Below, piece after piece: positions 17,671-26,930 of a stretch of DNA of 64,000 bases. The stretch comes from Hydrogenophilales bacterium (GTDB lineage Bacteria > Pseudomonadota > Gammaproteobacteria > Burkholderiales > Eutrophovitaceae), in contig CACOJS010000008.1 in assembly GCA_902627495.1 (NCBI GenBank), forward strand, positions 19,253 through 83,252, read 5' to 3'. Below the pieces are notes generated by a model. The model did no database searches. It had not been told where the DNA came from and saw only the letters and a program-made list of their open reading frames with translations. How positions within the stretch are numbered: the first letter of the stretch is position 1; every line of letters starts with the position of its first letter. The position numbers and the translations under genes were made by a program.

Positions 17671-19248
17671 ATGCATTATGATGTTCTTATTGTAGGAAGT
17701 GGTTTGACCGGTCTTACCGTTGCACTAAACACGGTCGATTCTAAGTCTGTGGGAATAGTCACAAAACGGAGTACTGAGTACGGGGCCAGTTCCTGGGCCC
17801 AGGGTGGCGTTGCTGCAGCAATCGACAGTGAGGATACAGTCGAAGCACATTTAAATGACACCATAACCGTCGGATCCGGCCTTACTGACCCCATCGTGGC
17901 TAAACAAATCATCGACAGCGGCCCAGCTGCCATAGACTGGCTGATAAACAATGGGGTTTCCTTCACAAAACAACCGTCTACAGGTAACACATACCATTTG
18001 AATCAGGAAGGAGGCCATAGTCACCGAAGGGTCATTCATTCAAAAGATGCAACTGGTAAGGCAATTCAAGAAAGCCTCATAAAAAAAATTCAAAATAAAT
18101 CGAATATAAGAATTTTAGATAACCATATTGCGATCGACATCATAACTGCAGATAAACTTGGCATCGAGCCCAACAGGGCTCTGGGTGTATATGTCTTGGA
18201 TACTCTCACCAAGAGAGTAACAACTATAGGGGCTGACAATATTGTTTTAGCAACCGGTGGTGCGGCCAAGGTTTATACTTACACAACCAACCCAGACACC
18301 TCAACGGGGGACGGAATAGCAATGGGATGGAGAGCGGGATGTTCGGTCGTAAATATGGAATTTATCCAATTTCATCCCACATGCCTGTTTCACCCCAAAG
18401 CGACCTCTTTCTTGATATCTGAGGCTGTAAGAGGTGAAGGAGGTGTGCTACGACTACCAACAGGCGAGAGATTCATGGACAAGCATGACAAAAGGGCAGA
18501 ATTAGCTCCAAGAGACGTGGTAGCACGAGCAATAGATTATGAAATGAAAAAAAGAGGCATACAATGTGTTTATCTTGATATTACTCATAAATCAGAGAGT
18601 TTTCTAAAAACCCATTTTCCAACAATTTTAGAAAAATGCCGCACACTAGGTATAAATATTTCCAAGGATCCTATTCCAGTTGTTCCTGCTGCCCACTACA
18701 CCTGCGGGGGGATTAAGGCTAATGCCTATGGTCAAACGGAGATTAAAGGGCTCTATGCAGCGGGTGAAACAGCATATAGCGGCCTGCATGGTGCTAATAG
18801 ATTAGCTAGTAATTCCTTACTTGAATGCGTGGTAGTGGGAAAAAATGTAGCTTCAAGAATAAATATTGAGCGGAAATCCCATGAAATAGAACTCCCAGAA
18901 TGGGATGATAGTCGAGTTATTGATGCAGATGAGGCAATTGTCATTACCCATAACTGGCAAGAACTCCGCAAGTTTATGTGGGATTATGTTGGAATAGTAA
19001 GGACAGATAAACGACTTGGCCGTGCTCTTAACAGGATACTACTATTGAAAGAGGAAATTCGAGAATACTATTCCCAATTTCACGTTACTCCTGATTTGTT
19101 AGAGTTGCGAAATCTTGTCCAAACATCTGAATTAATCGTGAAAAGTGCGTCAATCCGGCAAGAGAGCAGAGGACTCCATTTTAGTTTGAACTACCCAAAT
19201 AAAGGCAAACAATCTTTACCAACTATTCTAAAACCAGAATATCAATGA
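17671..19248 (+). CDS. nadB: L-aspartate oxidase
   Basis: 525 aa flavoprotein. It oxidises L-aspartate to iminoaspartate, the first step of NAD synthesis. The FAD dinucleotide site GSGLTGLTVAL is at residues 10-20. GASSWAQGGVAAA, HSHRRVIHSKDATG and FHPTC are typical of the succinate dehydrogenase/fumarate reductase flavoprotein family, and the substrate-loop Glu segment HYTCGGIKANAYGQT is present. The stop overlaps the ygfZ start by 4 bp (ATGA). nadA and nadC are not in the window. Confidence 0.95.
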   Translation: MHYDVLIVGSGLTGLTVALNTVDSKSVGIVTKRSTEYGASSWAQGGVAAAIDSEDTVEAHLNDTITVGSGLTDPIVAKQIIDSGPAAIDWLINNGVSFTKQPSTGNTYHLNQEGGHSHRRVIHSKDATGKAIQESLIKKIQNKSNIRILDNHIAIDIITADKLGIEPNRALGVYVLDTLTKRVTTIGADNIVLATGGAAKVYTYTTNPDTSTGDGIAMGWRAGCSVVNMEFIQFHPTCLFHPKATSFLISEAVRGEGGVLRLPTGERFMDKHDKRAELAPRDVVARAIDYEMKKRGIQCVYLDITHKSESFLKTHFPTILEKCRTLGINISKDPIPVVPAAHYTCGGIKANAYGQTEIKGLYAAGETAYSGLHGANRLASNSLLECVVVGKNVASRINIERKSHEIELPEWDDSRVIDADEAIVITHNWQELRKFMWDYVGIVRTDKRLGRALNRILLLKEEIREYYSQFHVTPDLLELRNLVQTSELIVKSASIRQESRGLHFSLNYPNKGKQSLPTILKPEYQ

Positions 19249-20189
19249 ATTCAAAACTAAAGAAAATAGCCCTAAATGACCGATACTCCATTATTTGGAT
19301 AAGTGGCAAAGACTCTGAGACTTTTCTACAAAGTCAATTAACTAGCGACATTGAAAAAATGGAAAACCTTAGTGCAAGTCCAACAGGCTATTGCTCAATA
19401 AAAGGACGACTGATAGCGACAGCCTATATTTGCAAGCTCAATGAAAAAAACCAATATCTTTTGATAGTTCACAAGTCAATTGCAGAGCACCTTGTTGATA
19501 GTTTAAAAAAATATTTACTTAGGGCAAATGTTTTATTTGAAAACAAAGGCTCTGCTTATAATATAGATGGAATTATTGAAGAGAATGATCCCCATTTCCT
19601 TGAAAAGGCTATGGATATTGATCCAATTAGCTTATTTTCAATTTATCAAGAAGCTCAAAGCCTATTCATAAGATTTCCAAATCAAAGGACATTAATAATT
19701 TCTCCAAAGATAACGTCAAATTTAGGCCCTATAGCATTAAAGACAAGAAAAATTGTTTCAGTAGATCTTGATGAATGGATAATAAAGAATATTGAAAATG
19801 GAATTGCTGAGGTTTCTATAAATATACAGAGCCTCTTTTTACCGCAGATGTTAAACTTTCAAAAACATGGAGGGGTAAGTTTCAAAAAAGGATGTTATCC
19901 AGGACAAGAAATAGTTGCTCGCACTCAGTACCTAGGAAAAGTAAAGAAAACTCTATATCGTGGGGTATGCAAGGTTAAGGTTTTCGCTGGAAATAATGTT
20001 GTCAACACCAAAACAAATCAAGTGGCAGGAAAAATAATTGACTGTGCCAAAAAAAACACTGACCAATACAGTTTGCTTTTTGTTGGTGAGGTTAATTGCT
20101 CAGATTACACTATACAAAAGGAAGAAAAAGAAAATAATTTTACTCAGCTGATTGTTAACGAAATTCATCCTTTTGTTATCTCCAAATAA
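19245..20189 (+). CDS. ygfZ: Folate-binding YgfZ-family Fe-S cluster/tRNA-modifying protein
   Basis: 314 aa. The family signature KGCYPGQE (215-222), including the conserved redox Cys, is intact. YgfZ proteins use tetrahydrofolate and support iron-sulfur enzymes such as the tRNA thiotransferase MiaB; the fold is that of the glycine-cleavage T-protein. It is translationally coupled to nadB (4-bp overlap). Since NadA is an Fe-S enzyme, the pairing with nadB makes sense, but this is inference. Confidence 0.92.
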   Translation: MNSKLKKIALNDRYSIIWISGKDSETFLQSQLTSDIEKMENLSASPTGYCSIKGRLIATAYICKLNEKNQYLLIVHKSIAEHLVDSLKKYLLRANVLFENKGSAYNIDGIIEENDPHFLEKAMDIDPISLFSIYQEAQSLFIRFPNQRTLIISPKITSNLGPIALKTRKIVSVDLDEWIIKNIENGIAEVSINIQSLFLPQMLNFQKHGGVSFKKGCYPGQEIVARTQYLGKVKKTLYRGVCKVKVFAGNNVVNTKTNQVAGKIIDCAKKNTDQYSLLFVGEVNCSDYTIQKEEKENNFTQLIVNEIHPFVISK

Positions 20190-20193
20190 AGTC

Positions 20194-20964
20194 ATGTGCT
20201 TAATTATTTTCACATGTGATAAATCAACTAAGCATAAGCTTATATTAGCTGCTAACCGAGATGAATTTTTTTTACGACCCACCGTTGAAGCCAGGTTCTG
20301 GAGCGAAAACCCAATGATAATTGGTGGAATCGATCTTCAAGGCGGTGGCAGTTGGTTGGCCATGGATAAAAAAGGCCGCTGGGCCGCCGTTACCAATTTT
20401 CGAGAGGGAAAACCTATCTCCTCACATAAAATGTCTAGAGGATTACTAGTTAAAGAATTCTTGACTAATAAATATAGTGCAACACATTACTCGGATTTGA
20501 TTCAACAACGTAAAGAACAATATGGAGGCTATAATTTGTTACTTGGAACACCTACTGAGCTAATTTATGCCTCCAACCGAAAAAAAAATGTTGAACAAAT
20601 AAAAGAAGGGGTAAACGGATTAAGTAATCATTACCTCAATACAGCATGGCCAAAAGTAATAGAGGGCTGCTCAGCATTCGAATCTATAATTCAGAAAAAA
20701 TCGTCGTCTATAGCTGATGATTTATTTGATCTACTTGCAAATAGAAAAAAGGCAACTATTGACGCATTACCTAACACTGGTATTTCTAAGAAAGAGGAAC
20801 TAACGCTTTCTTCGAGATTTATTGAATCAAATGGAGAGTACGGAACTCGAGCATCAACTGTGATTCTAATCAATCAGGACAATTCAGTTTTTTTTGAGGA
20901 AAGAAACTTCAATAACAAGTCAGTTGAATATGCAAGAAACCAGGTGAAGTTCAATCTAAATTAG
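20194..20964 (+). CDS. NRDE-family protein (TANGO2-like)
   Basis: 256 aa from the chosen start. NRDE/TANGO2 proteins begin Met-Cys with the Cys exposed as a possible N-terminal nucleophile; MCLIIFTC at 20194 fits exactly, whereas the ATG at 20152 would lie inside ygfZ. The name-giving NRDE motif appears as ANRDEFFLRPT near residues 22-32, then GGIDLQGGGSWLAM and TNFREG. The biochemical role is unsettled; eukaryotic TANGO2 has been linked to heme and lipid handling. It starts 4 bp after the ygfZ stop. Confidence 0.88.
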   Translation: MCLIIFTCDKSTKHKLILAANRDEFFLRPTVEARFWSENPMIIGGIDLQGGGSWLAMDKKGRWAAVTNFREGKPISSHKMSRGLLVKEFLTNKYSATHYSDLIQQRKEQYGGYNLLLGTPTELIYASNRKKNVEQIKEGVNGLSNHYLNTAWPKVIEGCSAFESIIQKKSSSIADDLFDLLANRKKATIDALPNTGISKKEELTLSSRFIESNGEYGTRASTVILINQDNSVFFEERNFNNKSVEYARNQVKFNLN

Positions 20965-20966
20965 AA

Positions 20967-21449
20967 CTAAGTTATTGAAACTATTGTGCCAACAGGAACT
21001 AAATCGAAAAGCTCCAATATATCGACATTTCTCATTCGAATACATCCTATAGAACCCGGACTTCCCATAACAACCGAATCAGGACTGCCATGTAAATAAA
21101 TGTAACGTCGCATTGTATCAACAGACCCTAAACGATTAATACCTGGTTCGCATCCAGACAGCCACATTATTCTAGTTAAGATCCAATCTCTCTCCGGCTG
21201 AGATACCTTTAACTCCTCTGTAAAAACCTCTCCGGTTGGCCTTCTCCCAGTAAAAACCATATTGATGGGCTGATCTTTTCCGATCTTTGCCCTCACAATA
21301 TGCTGACCCGTAGGTGTACAAAAACTACCGTTCTGTTCTCCAATGCCGTATTTTGAAGTTGAAACAGAATACGTTACAACTATTTTGTTATCACTAGAGA
21401 CAAGAAATAACCTTTGTGATTCTATCGAGATATCTATGTGCAGACTCAT
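20967..21449 (-). CDS. L,D-transpeptidase (YkuD domain)
   Basis: 160 aa. The active-site motif is complete: HGSP (His120) followed by SIGCIRM (Ser133, Cys136, Arg138). These enzymes form or cleave 3-3 crosslinks in peptidoglycan or attach lipoproteins. No signal peptide is evident at the start (MSLHIDISIESQRLF), which is unusual for an envelope enzyme; similar short YkuD proteins without signals exist. It overlaps tadA by 4 bp and is the last gene of the 21-26 kb operon, convergent with the NRDE gene 2 bp away. Confidence 0.88.
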   Translation of the reverse strand: MSLHIDISIESQRLFLVSSDNKIVVTYSVSTSKYGIGEQNGSFCTPTGQHIVRAKIGKDQPINMVFTGRRPTGEVFTEELKVSQPERDWILTRIMWLSGCEPGINRLGSVDTMRRYIYLHGSPDSVVMGSPGSIGCIRMRNVDILELFDLVPVGTIVSIT

Positions 21450-21919
21450 AGGCGTTTAGATTGAAAAAATTGTTTTAGAAGAGTACTAGATTCCTCAGCC
21501 AAAAGACCTGACTTGACCTGGGCATGATGATTCATTCGTTTATGAGTGTGCAAACTCAGAATACTACCAAACCCTCCAAACTTTTCATCTCTAGCCCCGT
21601 AAATTACCTCAATTATTCGTGAATGGAAGATAGCCCCTACACACATTATGCAGGGTTCCAGGGTCACATACATCTTCGCACCTGCCAGGCGGTAATTTTT
21701 TAAATTGTTGCCAGCATCCCTTAATGCAACAATTTCAGCATGGGCTGTTGGATCTTGAGTCAAAATTGGTTGATTAAATCCTTTTCCAATAATTTCATTT
21801 TGATGAACAATAACACAACCGACCGGAACCTCCTGTCTACGTTCAGCCGTTTTTGCCATATCTAATGCTACGCGCATAAATTTCTGATCATCACAAGTAA
21901 AACCTAATCCCTGACCCAA
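21446..21919 (-). CDS. tadA: tRNA adenosine(34) deaminase
   Basis: 157 aa. It converts A34 to inosine in tRNA-Arg(ACG). The cytidine-deaminase-fold zinc site is intact: TAHAE (His60, catalytic Glu62) and PCIMC (Cys90 and Cys93). The length and the MRVALDMAKTAERRQEVPVG opening are typical. It overlaps the downstream L,D-transpeptidase gene by 4 bp; upstream a membrane-protein gene ends 16 bp before it. Confidence 0.94.
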   Translation of the reverse strand: MGQGLGFTCDDQKFMRVALDMAKTAERRQEVPVGCVIVHQNEIIGKGFNQPILTQDPTAHAEIVALRDAGNNLKNYRLAGAKMYVTLEPCIMCVGAIFHSRIIEVIYGARDEKFGGFGSILSLHTHKRMNHHAQVKSGLLAEESSTLLKQFFQSKRL

Positions 21920-21935
21920 GACTTGTTACCCCTTC

Positions 21936-22439
21936 TTACGGCAAATTATTACGAAAGGATTGCCAATCCTCAGAAGTAATATCGTCGTAACTGTCTTCAT
22001 TTTCCAAGTCAATTTGCATAATTTCCCACCTTCCCTCAATCTCCCCTATTGCCATAGAGGTTGAGTATCCTCCAGTTGCATTCCGATCGACCATTAAGCC
22101 CCAGGTCTGCTGCAGCTCATTAGAAAAGTTAAATCGATCATTAGTTGTTCTTGTTTTTTTGTCCTGCAAGAATATCGATAACGCAACACCAATTAAGAGT
22201 GAAATTTGAACTGCCTTGACTACCGAATTACCTAGTAGCTCACCCAGAACCAAGGGTTCCATCATGTCGAAACTAAAAATAATAAACATGATTAATGAAA
22301 ACCCTACGCAAGAGCGAAATTGACGCTCTATTAAATCCAACTTCCTGTCAGCATTACAGTATTCAGAGAATCTATGGTTTATTTTGATTTTATCATTTTT
22401 AGGTAACTTCACCGAAGGGTTCATTCTATTTCTCCACAA
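21936..22439 (-). CDS. Hypothetical membrane protein
   Basis: 167 aa, family not recognised. Two hydrophobic segments at about 45-65 (CVGFSLIMFIIFSFDMM) and 73-92 (KAVQISLLIGVALSIFL) predict a hairpin membrane topology with both ends on the same side. The C-terminus is polar and acidic (EDSYDDITSEDW). Its start overlaps the end of the Sel1 gene by 14 bp, so the two are probably translationally coupled. A downstream ATG (residue 6) is an alternative start. Confidence 0.7.
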   Translation of the reverse strand: MWRNRMNPSVKLPKNDKIKINHRFSEYCNADRKLDLIERQFRSCVGFSLIMFIIFSFDMMEPLVLGELLGNSVVKAVQISLLIGVALSIFLQDKKTRTTNDRFNFSNELQQTWGLMVDRNATGGYSTSMAIGEIEGRWEIMQIDLENEDSYDDITSEDWQSFRNNLP

Positions 22440-23118
22440 GCAAAGAATCTGCCGATCGTTGAAGGGTCTGCTGGGTACTTTTCTCTAAGTGCATCGATAC
22501 CTCCTCAAGAACTAATTCACCTAACCTGTCTCCGTCTTTTGCCGCCAAAAAGGCCCATTGGTAAGCCAACTTATAATTTAAATCAACGCCTTCACCCTGA
22601 CTGAAATAATGACCTACTTTACCCATTGATTGGGGATGTCCTCTTTTAGCACCAAACAAAAAAAGACGGAATGCTAACTCCAGATCCTCTTTAATCCCTT
22701 TACCCTCCTCAACCAATAAGCCTAAATTATAATGAGCGAAAACATTGTTCTTAGCTTGTGCTTTAATATACCAACGAACCGCCTCGCTGTAATCCTGAGG
22801 AACCCCGTGTCCTTGGTGGTACATAAAGCCTAGATTAAATTCTGCCCCTGAATTTCCTTTCTCTGCGGATAAGACATACCATTGGATTGCTTTTTTGTTA
22901 CTTTTCTTAACACCCTGTCCCTTGAAATACATCCAGCCCAGTAAAGATTGAGCCTCTGGATCACCTTTTTCTGCTAAAGGTTCTATTATTAACAGTACTT
23001 TTCCAAAATTCCTCTCATCATAATGCATAAGTGCGGCTGACATATCTGCTCCGAAAGCTGTTGTGCCACTACTAATAAAGAATAAAGCTAAATATAGACT
23101 GTAATGAAATCTAAGCAT
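22426..23118 (-). CDS. Sel1-repeat exported protein
   Basis: 230 aa. Signal peptide about 1-23, cleaved after FGA. Five Sel1-like repeats follow (about 40-215), for example LLGWMYFKGQGVKKSNKKAI, FNLGFMYHQGHGVPQDYSEA and YNLGLLVEEGKGIKEDLELA. Sel1 proteins act as interaction scaffolds, often in the periplasm. It sits in the operon between a small secreted protein and a membrane protein. It resembles the gene at 2127-2765 in layout but has more repeats. Confidence 0.82.
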   Translation of the reverse strand: MLRFHYSLYLALFFISSGTTAFGADMSAALMHYDERNFGKVLLIIEPLAEKGDPEAQSLLGWMYFKGQGVKKSNKKAIQWYVLSAEKGNSGAEFNLGFMYHQGHGVPQDYSEAVRWYIKAQAKNNVFAHYNLGLLVEEGKGIKEDLELAFRLFLFGAKRGHPQSMGKVGHYFSQGEGVDLNYKLAYQWAFLAAKDGDRLGELVLEEVSMHLEKSTQQTLQRSADSLLVEK

Positions 23119-23124
23119 GTTTTA

Positions 23125-23523
23125 TCAATCGGCATAGCCACATAATCCTTGAAAATTGACAATGGGGTCATGTTTTAATCCAGATCTTCTTTCAGAAAGG
23201 CGAAAATCAAAGATACCACTTTTAATTTTGTCAATTTCTATGGAAACCTTAAGGCTTCCATTTGCAGTCTCATTTTCTACATTACACAAAATAAAGCGAA
23301 TATCCTTATTTCGTCTAAACTTTTCTGGTGACACATTACATGGAATTTGCATGGAATCAATAAAAACACCGTCGTCATCGTAGCCATACACCCTGTCATT
23401 GGAGTTTGCAAATGCATCGCTTTCCGTTATTGTGGTTACCGTTCCTTCACATTTAAAGGTGACCGTAGACTTAGAGTAAGCATCAAATGAAAATGCAAAA
23501 TATAATATCAAGAACTTAATCAC
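23125..23523 (-). CDS. Small secreted hypothetical protein
   Basis: 132 aa. N-terminal signal-like segment (MIKFLILYFAFSFDAYS), then a mature part of about 115 aa with four Cys (KCEGT near 25, IPCN near 62, LCNVE near 80, LCGYAD at the end), compatible with two disulfides. It has the feel of many uncharacterised exported 'CEGT...' proteins of marine gammaproteobacteria, but I cannot name a family. Its start overlaps the stop of the upstream GST-like gene by 4 bp. Confidence 0.68.
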   Translation of the reverse strand: MIKFLILYFAFSFDAYSKSTVTFKCEGTVTTITESDAFANSNDRVYGYDDDGVFIDSMQIPCNVSPEKFRRNKDIRFILCNVENETANGSLKVSIEIDKIKSGIFDFRLSERRSGLKHDPIVNFQGLCGYAD

Positions 23524-24173
23524 GGGAATACCACTCCGGTACTCTCATTACTCCATACTTGATATTTCTGCATTACCCTCCTTAAAACTTCAGAGTCCAA
23601 AAAGTTATGTAGCCAAGTTCTAATTGATATAAAAGGCATTTCATTATCAAACCATTGTGGATCAGCTATGCGATACTGACGTATGAAGGGTAACAATGCA
23701 ATATCCAAAAACGATAAACTATTCCCATACAGATAATTAGATTTTTCTAAAAAACCGGAAGTTAGAGCCTCCAAACAATTCATAGCCTTCTCACGGTGCT
23801 CAAGGTGGTCAATTTCTTTGTATCGACTTGCGTACTTATACCTGTCCAAGTGGTATTTAAACTTACCATCGAACAAGGAAATAATAGGATCCATTTCATT
23901 CTGATATCTGTTGTACTGTCGAAGAATTCCTAGTTTGTCATTACGACCAAAAACATACCTCATAACATCAAGACTTTCATCAATTATTTCCCCTGAAGAT
24001 AATACCAACACAGGAACAGTTCCCTTGGGGGACAACTCAACCATCTCTTTCGGTTTTTTGGATAAAATAACTTCTCTAAGTTCACAGGAATATCCACTTA
24101 AGAACATAGCGATTCTTGCCCTCATAGCGTAGGGACACCTTCGGAAACTATATAAAATCGGTTGTTCAGTCAT
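23520..24173 (-). CDS. Glutathione S-transferase-like protein
   Basis: 217 aa. The thioredoxin-like N-terminal domain opens YSFRRCPYAMRARIAM with a single active-site-type Cys, followed by the cis-Pro motif KGTVPVL and the Glu/Ser glutathione contact DESLDVMRYV. The C-terminal half is helical. This layout is that of GST/glutaredoxin-2-like proteins (omega- or beta-like). Role: probable glutathione-dependent reductase or transferase; substrate unknown. It overlaps trhO by 8 bp and the following secreted-protein gene by 4 bp. Confidence 0.78.
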   Translation of the reverse strand: MTEQPILYSFRRCPYAMRARIAMFLSGYSCELREVILSKKPKEMVELSPKGTVPVLVLSSGEIIDESLDVMRYVFGRNDKLGILRQYNRYQNEMDPIISLFDGKFKYHLDRYKYASRYKEIDHLEHREKAMNCLEALTSGFLEKSNYLYGNSLSFLDIALLPFIRQYRIADPQWFDNEMPFISIRTWLHNFLDSEVLRRVMQKYQVWSNESTGVVFP

Positions 24174-24966
24174 TCGTTTTGATTTTTTTCTGAGGAACTC
24201 TATTATCAGGATCGATATAAAACTCCCCCTCCTTCAGGTCTTTATTGAGAGACACTCGTTGATCAAAAACAAAACAGTCTCCAGTCCAGTTATTTGTTTT
24301 TTTTTCAACAACCTCTAAATACTTGAGGATTCCTCCTTCTAATTGAAAAACCTTATCAAATCCTTTTTTCAATAAATATGATGAGGCTTTCTCGCACCTT
24401 ACTCCACCGGTACAAAACATCGCTATGCGCTTAGATCTCGCGTCTTTGTAATTCTTCTCAATCCATTCAGGAAATTCCCGGAAATATTGAGTATCGGCTT
24501 TAATTGAACCCTTAAAACTACCTAGGGCATGTTCATAAAAATTCCTAGTGTCAATAACCAAAGTGTCTGGATCAGCAATGAAATTATCCCAATCCTCTGG
24601 TCTGACAAAACACCCTGTTTCTTTAGAGGGATCTAAGCCATCCTGTTTCATGGCAACTATCTCCTCCCTTATTCTTATACGCATACTTTTAAATATAGGT
24701 TTAGTTGCGATTGAGAACTTGGGGATTAAACTTTTTAGAGATTCCTTTGCCCATAAAAACTGAAGTATGTTATGTACCCCCTTCTGACTGCCAGCAATGG
24801 TGCCATTTATACCTTCAGATGCAAGTATTATGGTTCCTAGCATTTCTTCTTTTTGGCAAATATCATCTAGTTCTAATTTAAAGTCAGTAACTTGGGTCAA
24901 TGAGTAAAATCTGTAAAAACTGGCAACCAAAAAAGCCTGTGTTGTTGGGATAGAGACCTTAGTCAT
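24166..24966 (-). CDS. trhO: tRNA uridine(34) hydroxylase (YceA/TrhO, rhodanese-like)
   Basis: 266 aa. TrhO makes 5-hydroxyuridine at position 34 of tRNA, the first step towards mo5U/cmo5U. The N-terminal acylphosphatase-like region (GTIILASEGINGTIAGS, about 44-60) and the rhodanese domain with active Cys185 (MFCTGGVRCEKAS) are both present, as is the conserved ETGCFVRPEDWD-type linker. It overlaps its neighbours by 4 and 8 bp within the operon. tadA, another position-34 tRNA enzyme, lies downstream in the same operon. Confidence 0.9.
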   Translation of the reverse strand: MTKVSIPTTQAFLVASFYRFYSLTQVTDFKLELDDICQKEEMLGTIILASEGINGTIAGSQKGVHNILQFLWAKESLKSLIPKFSIATKPIFKSMRIRIREEIVAMKQDGLDPSKETGCFVRPEDWDNFIADPDTLVIDTRNFYEHALGSFKGSIKADTQYFREFPEWIEKNYKDARSKRIAMFCTGGVRCEKASSYLLKKGFDKVFQLEGGILKYLEVVEKKTNNWTGDCFVFDQRVSLNKDLKEGEFYIDPDNRVPQKKIKTND

Positions 24967-25796
24967 AAGTGAAAATGCTCAGTAATCCAAATTTCTAGTA
25001 TATTTCCCAAAACAATCATTCTAGCTACTTGTCCAGGTTCATTGGCATAGCCACGAATCATAGATTGAACTCCATAAGCTAAATCATCAAAGTGAGAACA
25101 GGTGGTATCTATCAACTGGCATTCAGCTTTTGCCACCTCAACAATCTCATTACTCAAAACATAAAGTTCACTGTTAAGCTCTAACGGCATTAGAGCTGTG
25201 TAAGATACAGTCAAAAATAGCGGCCAATGAGCCAAATGTCTCCATAATGTTGCCACGTGAGATTCTTTCCCCAAAGCACTTCCCAAGGAGTTAATGGTGG
25301 TTACCAAACTCCAAGTATGATTAGGAATTTGATCCTTTTCCATCAATGGGACAATTTTCTCCAATTTTTCGAATCCGGATCTATTACACCTAACTTCTGC
25401 AACAGCTCGAGGGGCCCCTATCAGTGCATTCATAGTCACAAAATTTAGACCATTAGACCTATTGTACGCTTTTAATACATTTTTAATTTTTTTTAAATCT
25501 TCCGTATTCAGTCCATTAATTTTCAAATGATCAGCATTTAAGTTTGGTGTAGGGAGTGAAATTTTATTAAGAATATTTTTTAAGCAGACTAATGGTGCGT
25601 TGTCATGATACATTGGTTTGATATTATCCCATGTTTGTGAAAGACCCCGCTCTGTCCCAGCAAGACCTCGCCAAATAGATGTCAAGATTGGGATGTTCAT
25701 AGTCGACCTGATATCTGCGAATATCTGAGCAATTTCCCCAGAGGCCTCACATTCTGGAAGGGCTGTTACGGGATCATAAGCAAAATCTTTATTCAT
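24963..25796 (-). CDS. DehI-like (AhpD-fold) protein
   Basis: 277 aa. The opening (DPVTALPECEASGEIAQIFADIRSTMNIP, spread over residues 7-35, then IWRGLAG) matches my memory of the DehI/halocarboxylic-acid dehydrogenase family, whose members are two AhpD-like helical repeats. Non-stereospecific 2-haloacid dehalogenase is known for one member; most are uncharacterised, so dehalogenation is not claimed. It overlaps MOSC by 8 bp and trhO by 4 bp. No signal peptide. Confidence 0.55.
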   Translation of the reverse strand: MNKDFAYDPVTALPECEASGEIAQIFADIRSTMNIPILTSIWRGLAGTERGLSQTWDNIKPMYHDNAPLVCLKNILNKISLPTPNLNADHLKINGLNTEDLKKIKNVLKAYNRSNGLNFVTMNALIGAPRAVAEVRCNRSGFEKLEKIVPLMEKDQIPNHTWSLVTTINSLGSALGKESHVATLWRHLAHWPLFLTVSYTALMPLELNSELYVLSNEIVEVAKAECQLIDTTCSHFDDLAYGVQSMIRGYANEPGQVARMIVLGNILEIWITEHFHL

Positions 25797-26271
25797 CCTG
25801 ATCTGTTTTTGGCTTAATTAAATCACCTTCTCTAACGACTGAAGATTCCAGGATTTCGCAGTTTAGCCCAGACCTATGAACAAGGGGTCCAAAGACTTTT
25901 TTTCCGGTAATCTTCTCCAAATACCGACACGGAACATTCAACCGTAGTCCCTGAAGAAGGGCTCCCCCTACCCAAAATTTCTTACCAACCAAATGGTTTA
26001 ATGGAACCCCTGCCGTAATCAAATTACGCCTAGTATCTCGTGGATCTAAAATAATTCCATAATCTCGCTCTATAGCCTGAAGTGCCTCTATCTCAATCAA
26101 TGTTACTTGGCGATCACTGCTAGGCTTTTTAGAGTAAGTTCCTTTACCCGTGGCATACCGATCCCCCTCAATCCCGACACCGGCTATTAATTGAGCTGGG
26201 GATTGCAGGAGCATAGGCTCCCCCCCCTCTGCTGAGATATAAATATGTTGTAAGTTTCCAGTCCAATTCAT
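25789..26271 (-). CDS. MOSC domain protein
   Basis: 160 aa. The MOSC core is visible as DRQVTLIEIEAL, RDTRRNLITAGVPLNHLVGKKF (given here in parts) and NVPCRYLE with the conserved Cys near residue 121 that ligates molybdenum or carries sulfur. Stand-alone MOSC proteins are related to the molybdenum-cofactor sulfurase C-domain and to YiiM-type N-hydroxyl base reductases. It is first in the nine-gene minus-strand operon. A run of eight G lies within codons 15-18. Confidence 0.85.
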   Translation of the reverse strand: MNWTGNLQHIYISAEGGEPMLLQSPAQLIAGVGIEGDRYATGKGTYSKKPSSDRQVTLIEIEALQAIERDYGIILDPRDTRRNLITAGVPLNHLVGKKFWVGGALLQGLRLNVPCRYLEKITGKKVFGPLVHRSGLNCEILESSVVREGDLIKPKTDQDE

Positions 26272-26930
26272 TTTTACATCCCCCTTAAGATAGTTTACAT
26301 AAATGGGCAGTTCTTAAAACTTGTCAACCCCTCCCTCTGGATTGAGACAAACTATCGGATTAAGACCATTATAGCTATCATTTTCCAGATATGCTGTCCG
26401 TTATTAAGCCCTGTCAAACACCCAAATTTAATTACCATACTTTAAAACAACTTCAATTTTTTTGTATTCTGCTACTTCATATTTGTCAGTTCTGATTAAC
26501 TCTACCGGCGAAATTTGAGATGACGTCCCAGCGACCTCATCAGTGACGCTACCCCTATATGGCAGGATAGAATTTCTCTTTGCTGACTTTTAAAACTATT
26601 GAATTCCTGATTTCTGTATCTTATGTGCAATAGCACTAAATAACATCTTTTGAACCTGTCAAAATTCTACCGAAAGTCTCCACCTGAACCCTAGACTTTT
26701 CTAAAGTCTAATAAAACACTGAATCTTACATAACTTACTTGCAAAACTGCTATCAAAATCACCGGTCTATACCGTTTCAGAAATTTACAAAATTTATTTA
26801 CGCTTAGCTTATAGTTGTTGATTTTTGATAATTTAGTTTAAATTTATAGTTGCAACTTTATCACCATCAAAATTCCTACTACTAGTCGTTTTGTTTGAGA
26901 CCATAGCCATCAAGGGCTAGTCGACTATTG
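26272..26930. other. 659-bp intergenic region, probably holding the MOSC operon promoter
   Basis: No open reading frame I trust. An imperfect hairpin lies at 26519-26541 (arms GATGA/TCATC with an inner GTC/GAC). The rest is AT-rich. The MOSC-to-transpeptidase operon must start here on the minus strand, and the oxyR-like gene ends at the right side, so part of this may be its 3' region. No known riboswitch class could be fitted. Confidence 0.4.

Noticed and set aside
26500..26570. CTGATGAG on the minus strand, as in a hammerhead ribozyme core
   Set aside because: The second strand of the core (GAAA after a closed stem II) is missing and stem III cannot be formed. Only a weak imperfect hairpin remains.
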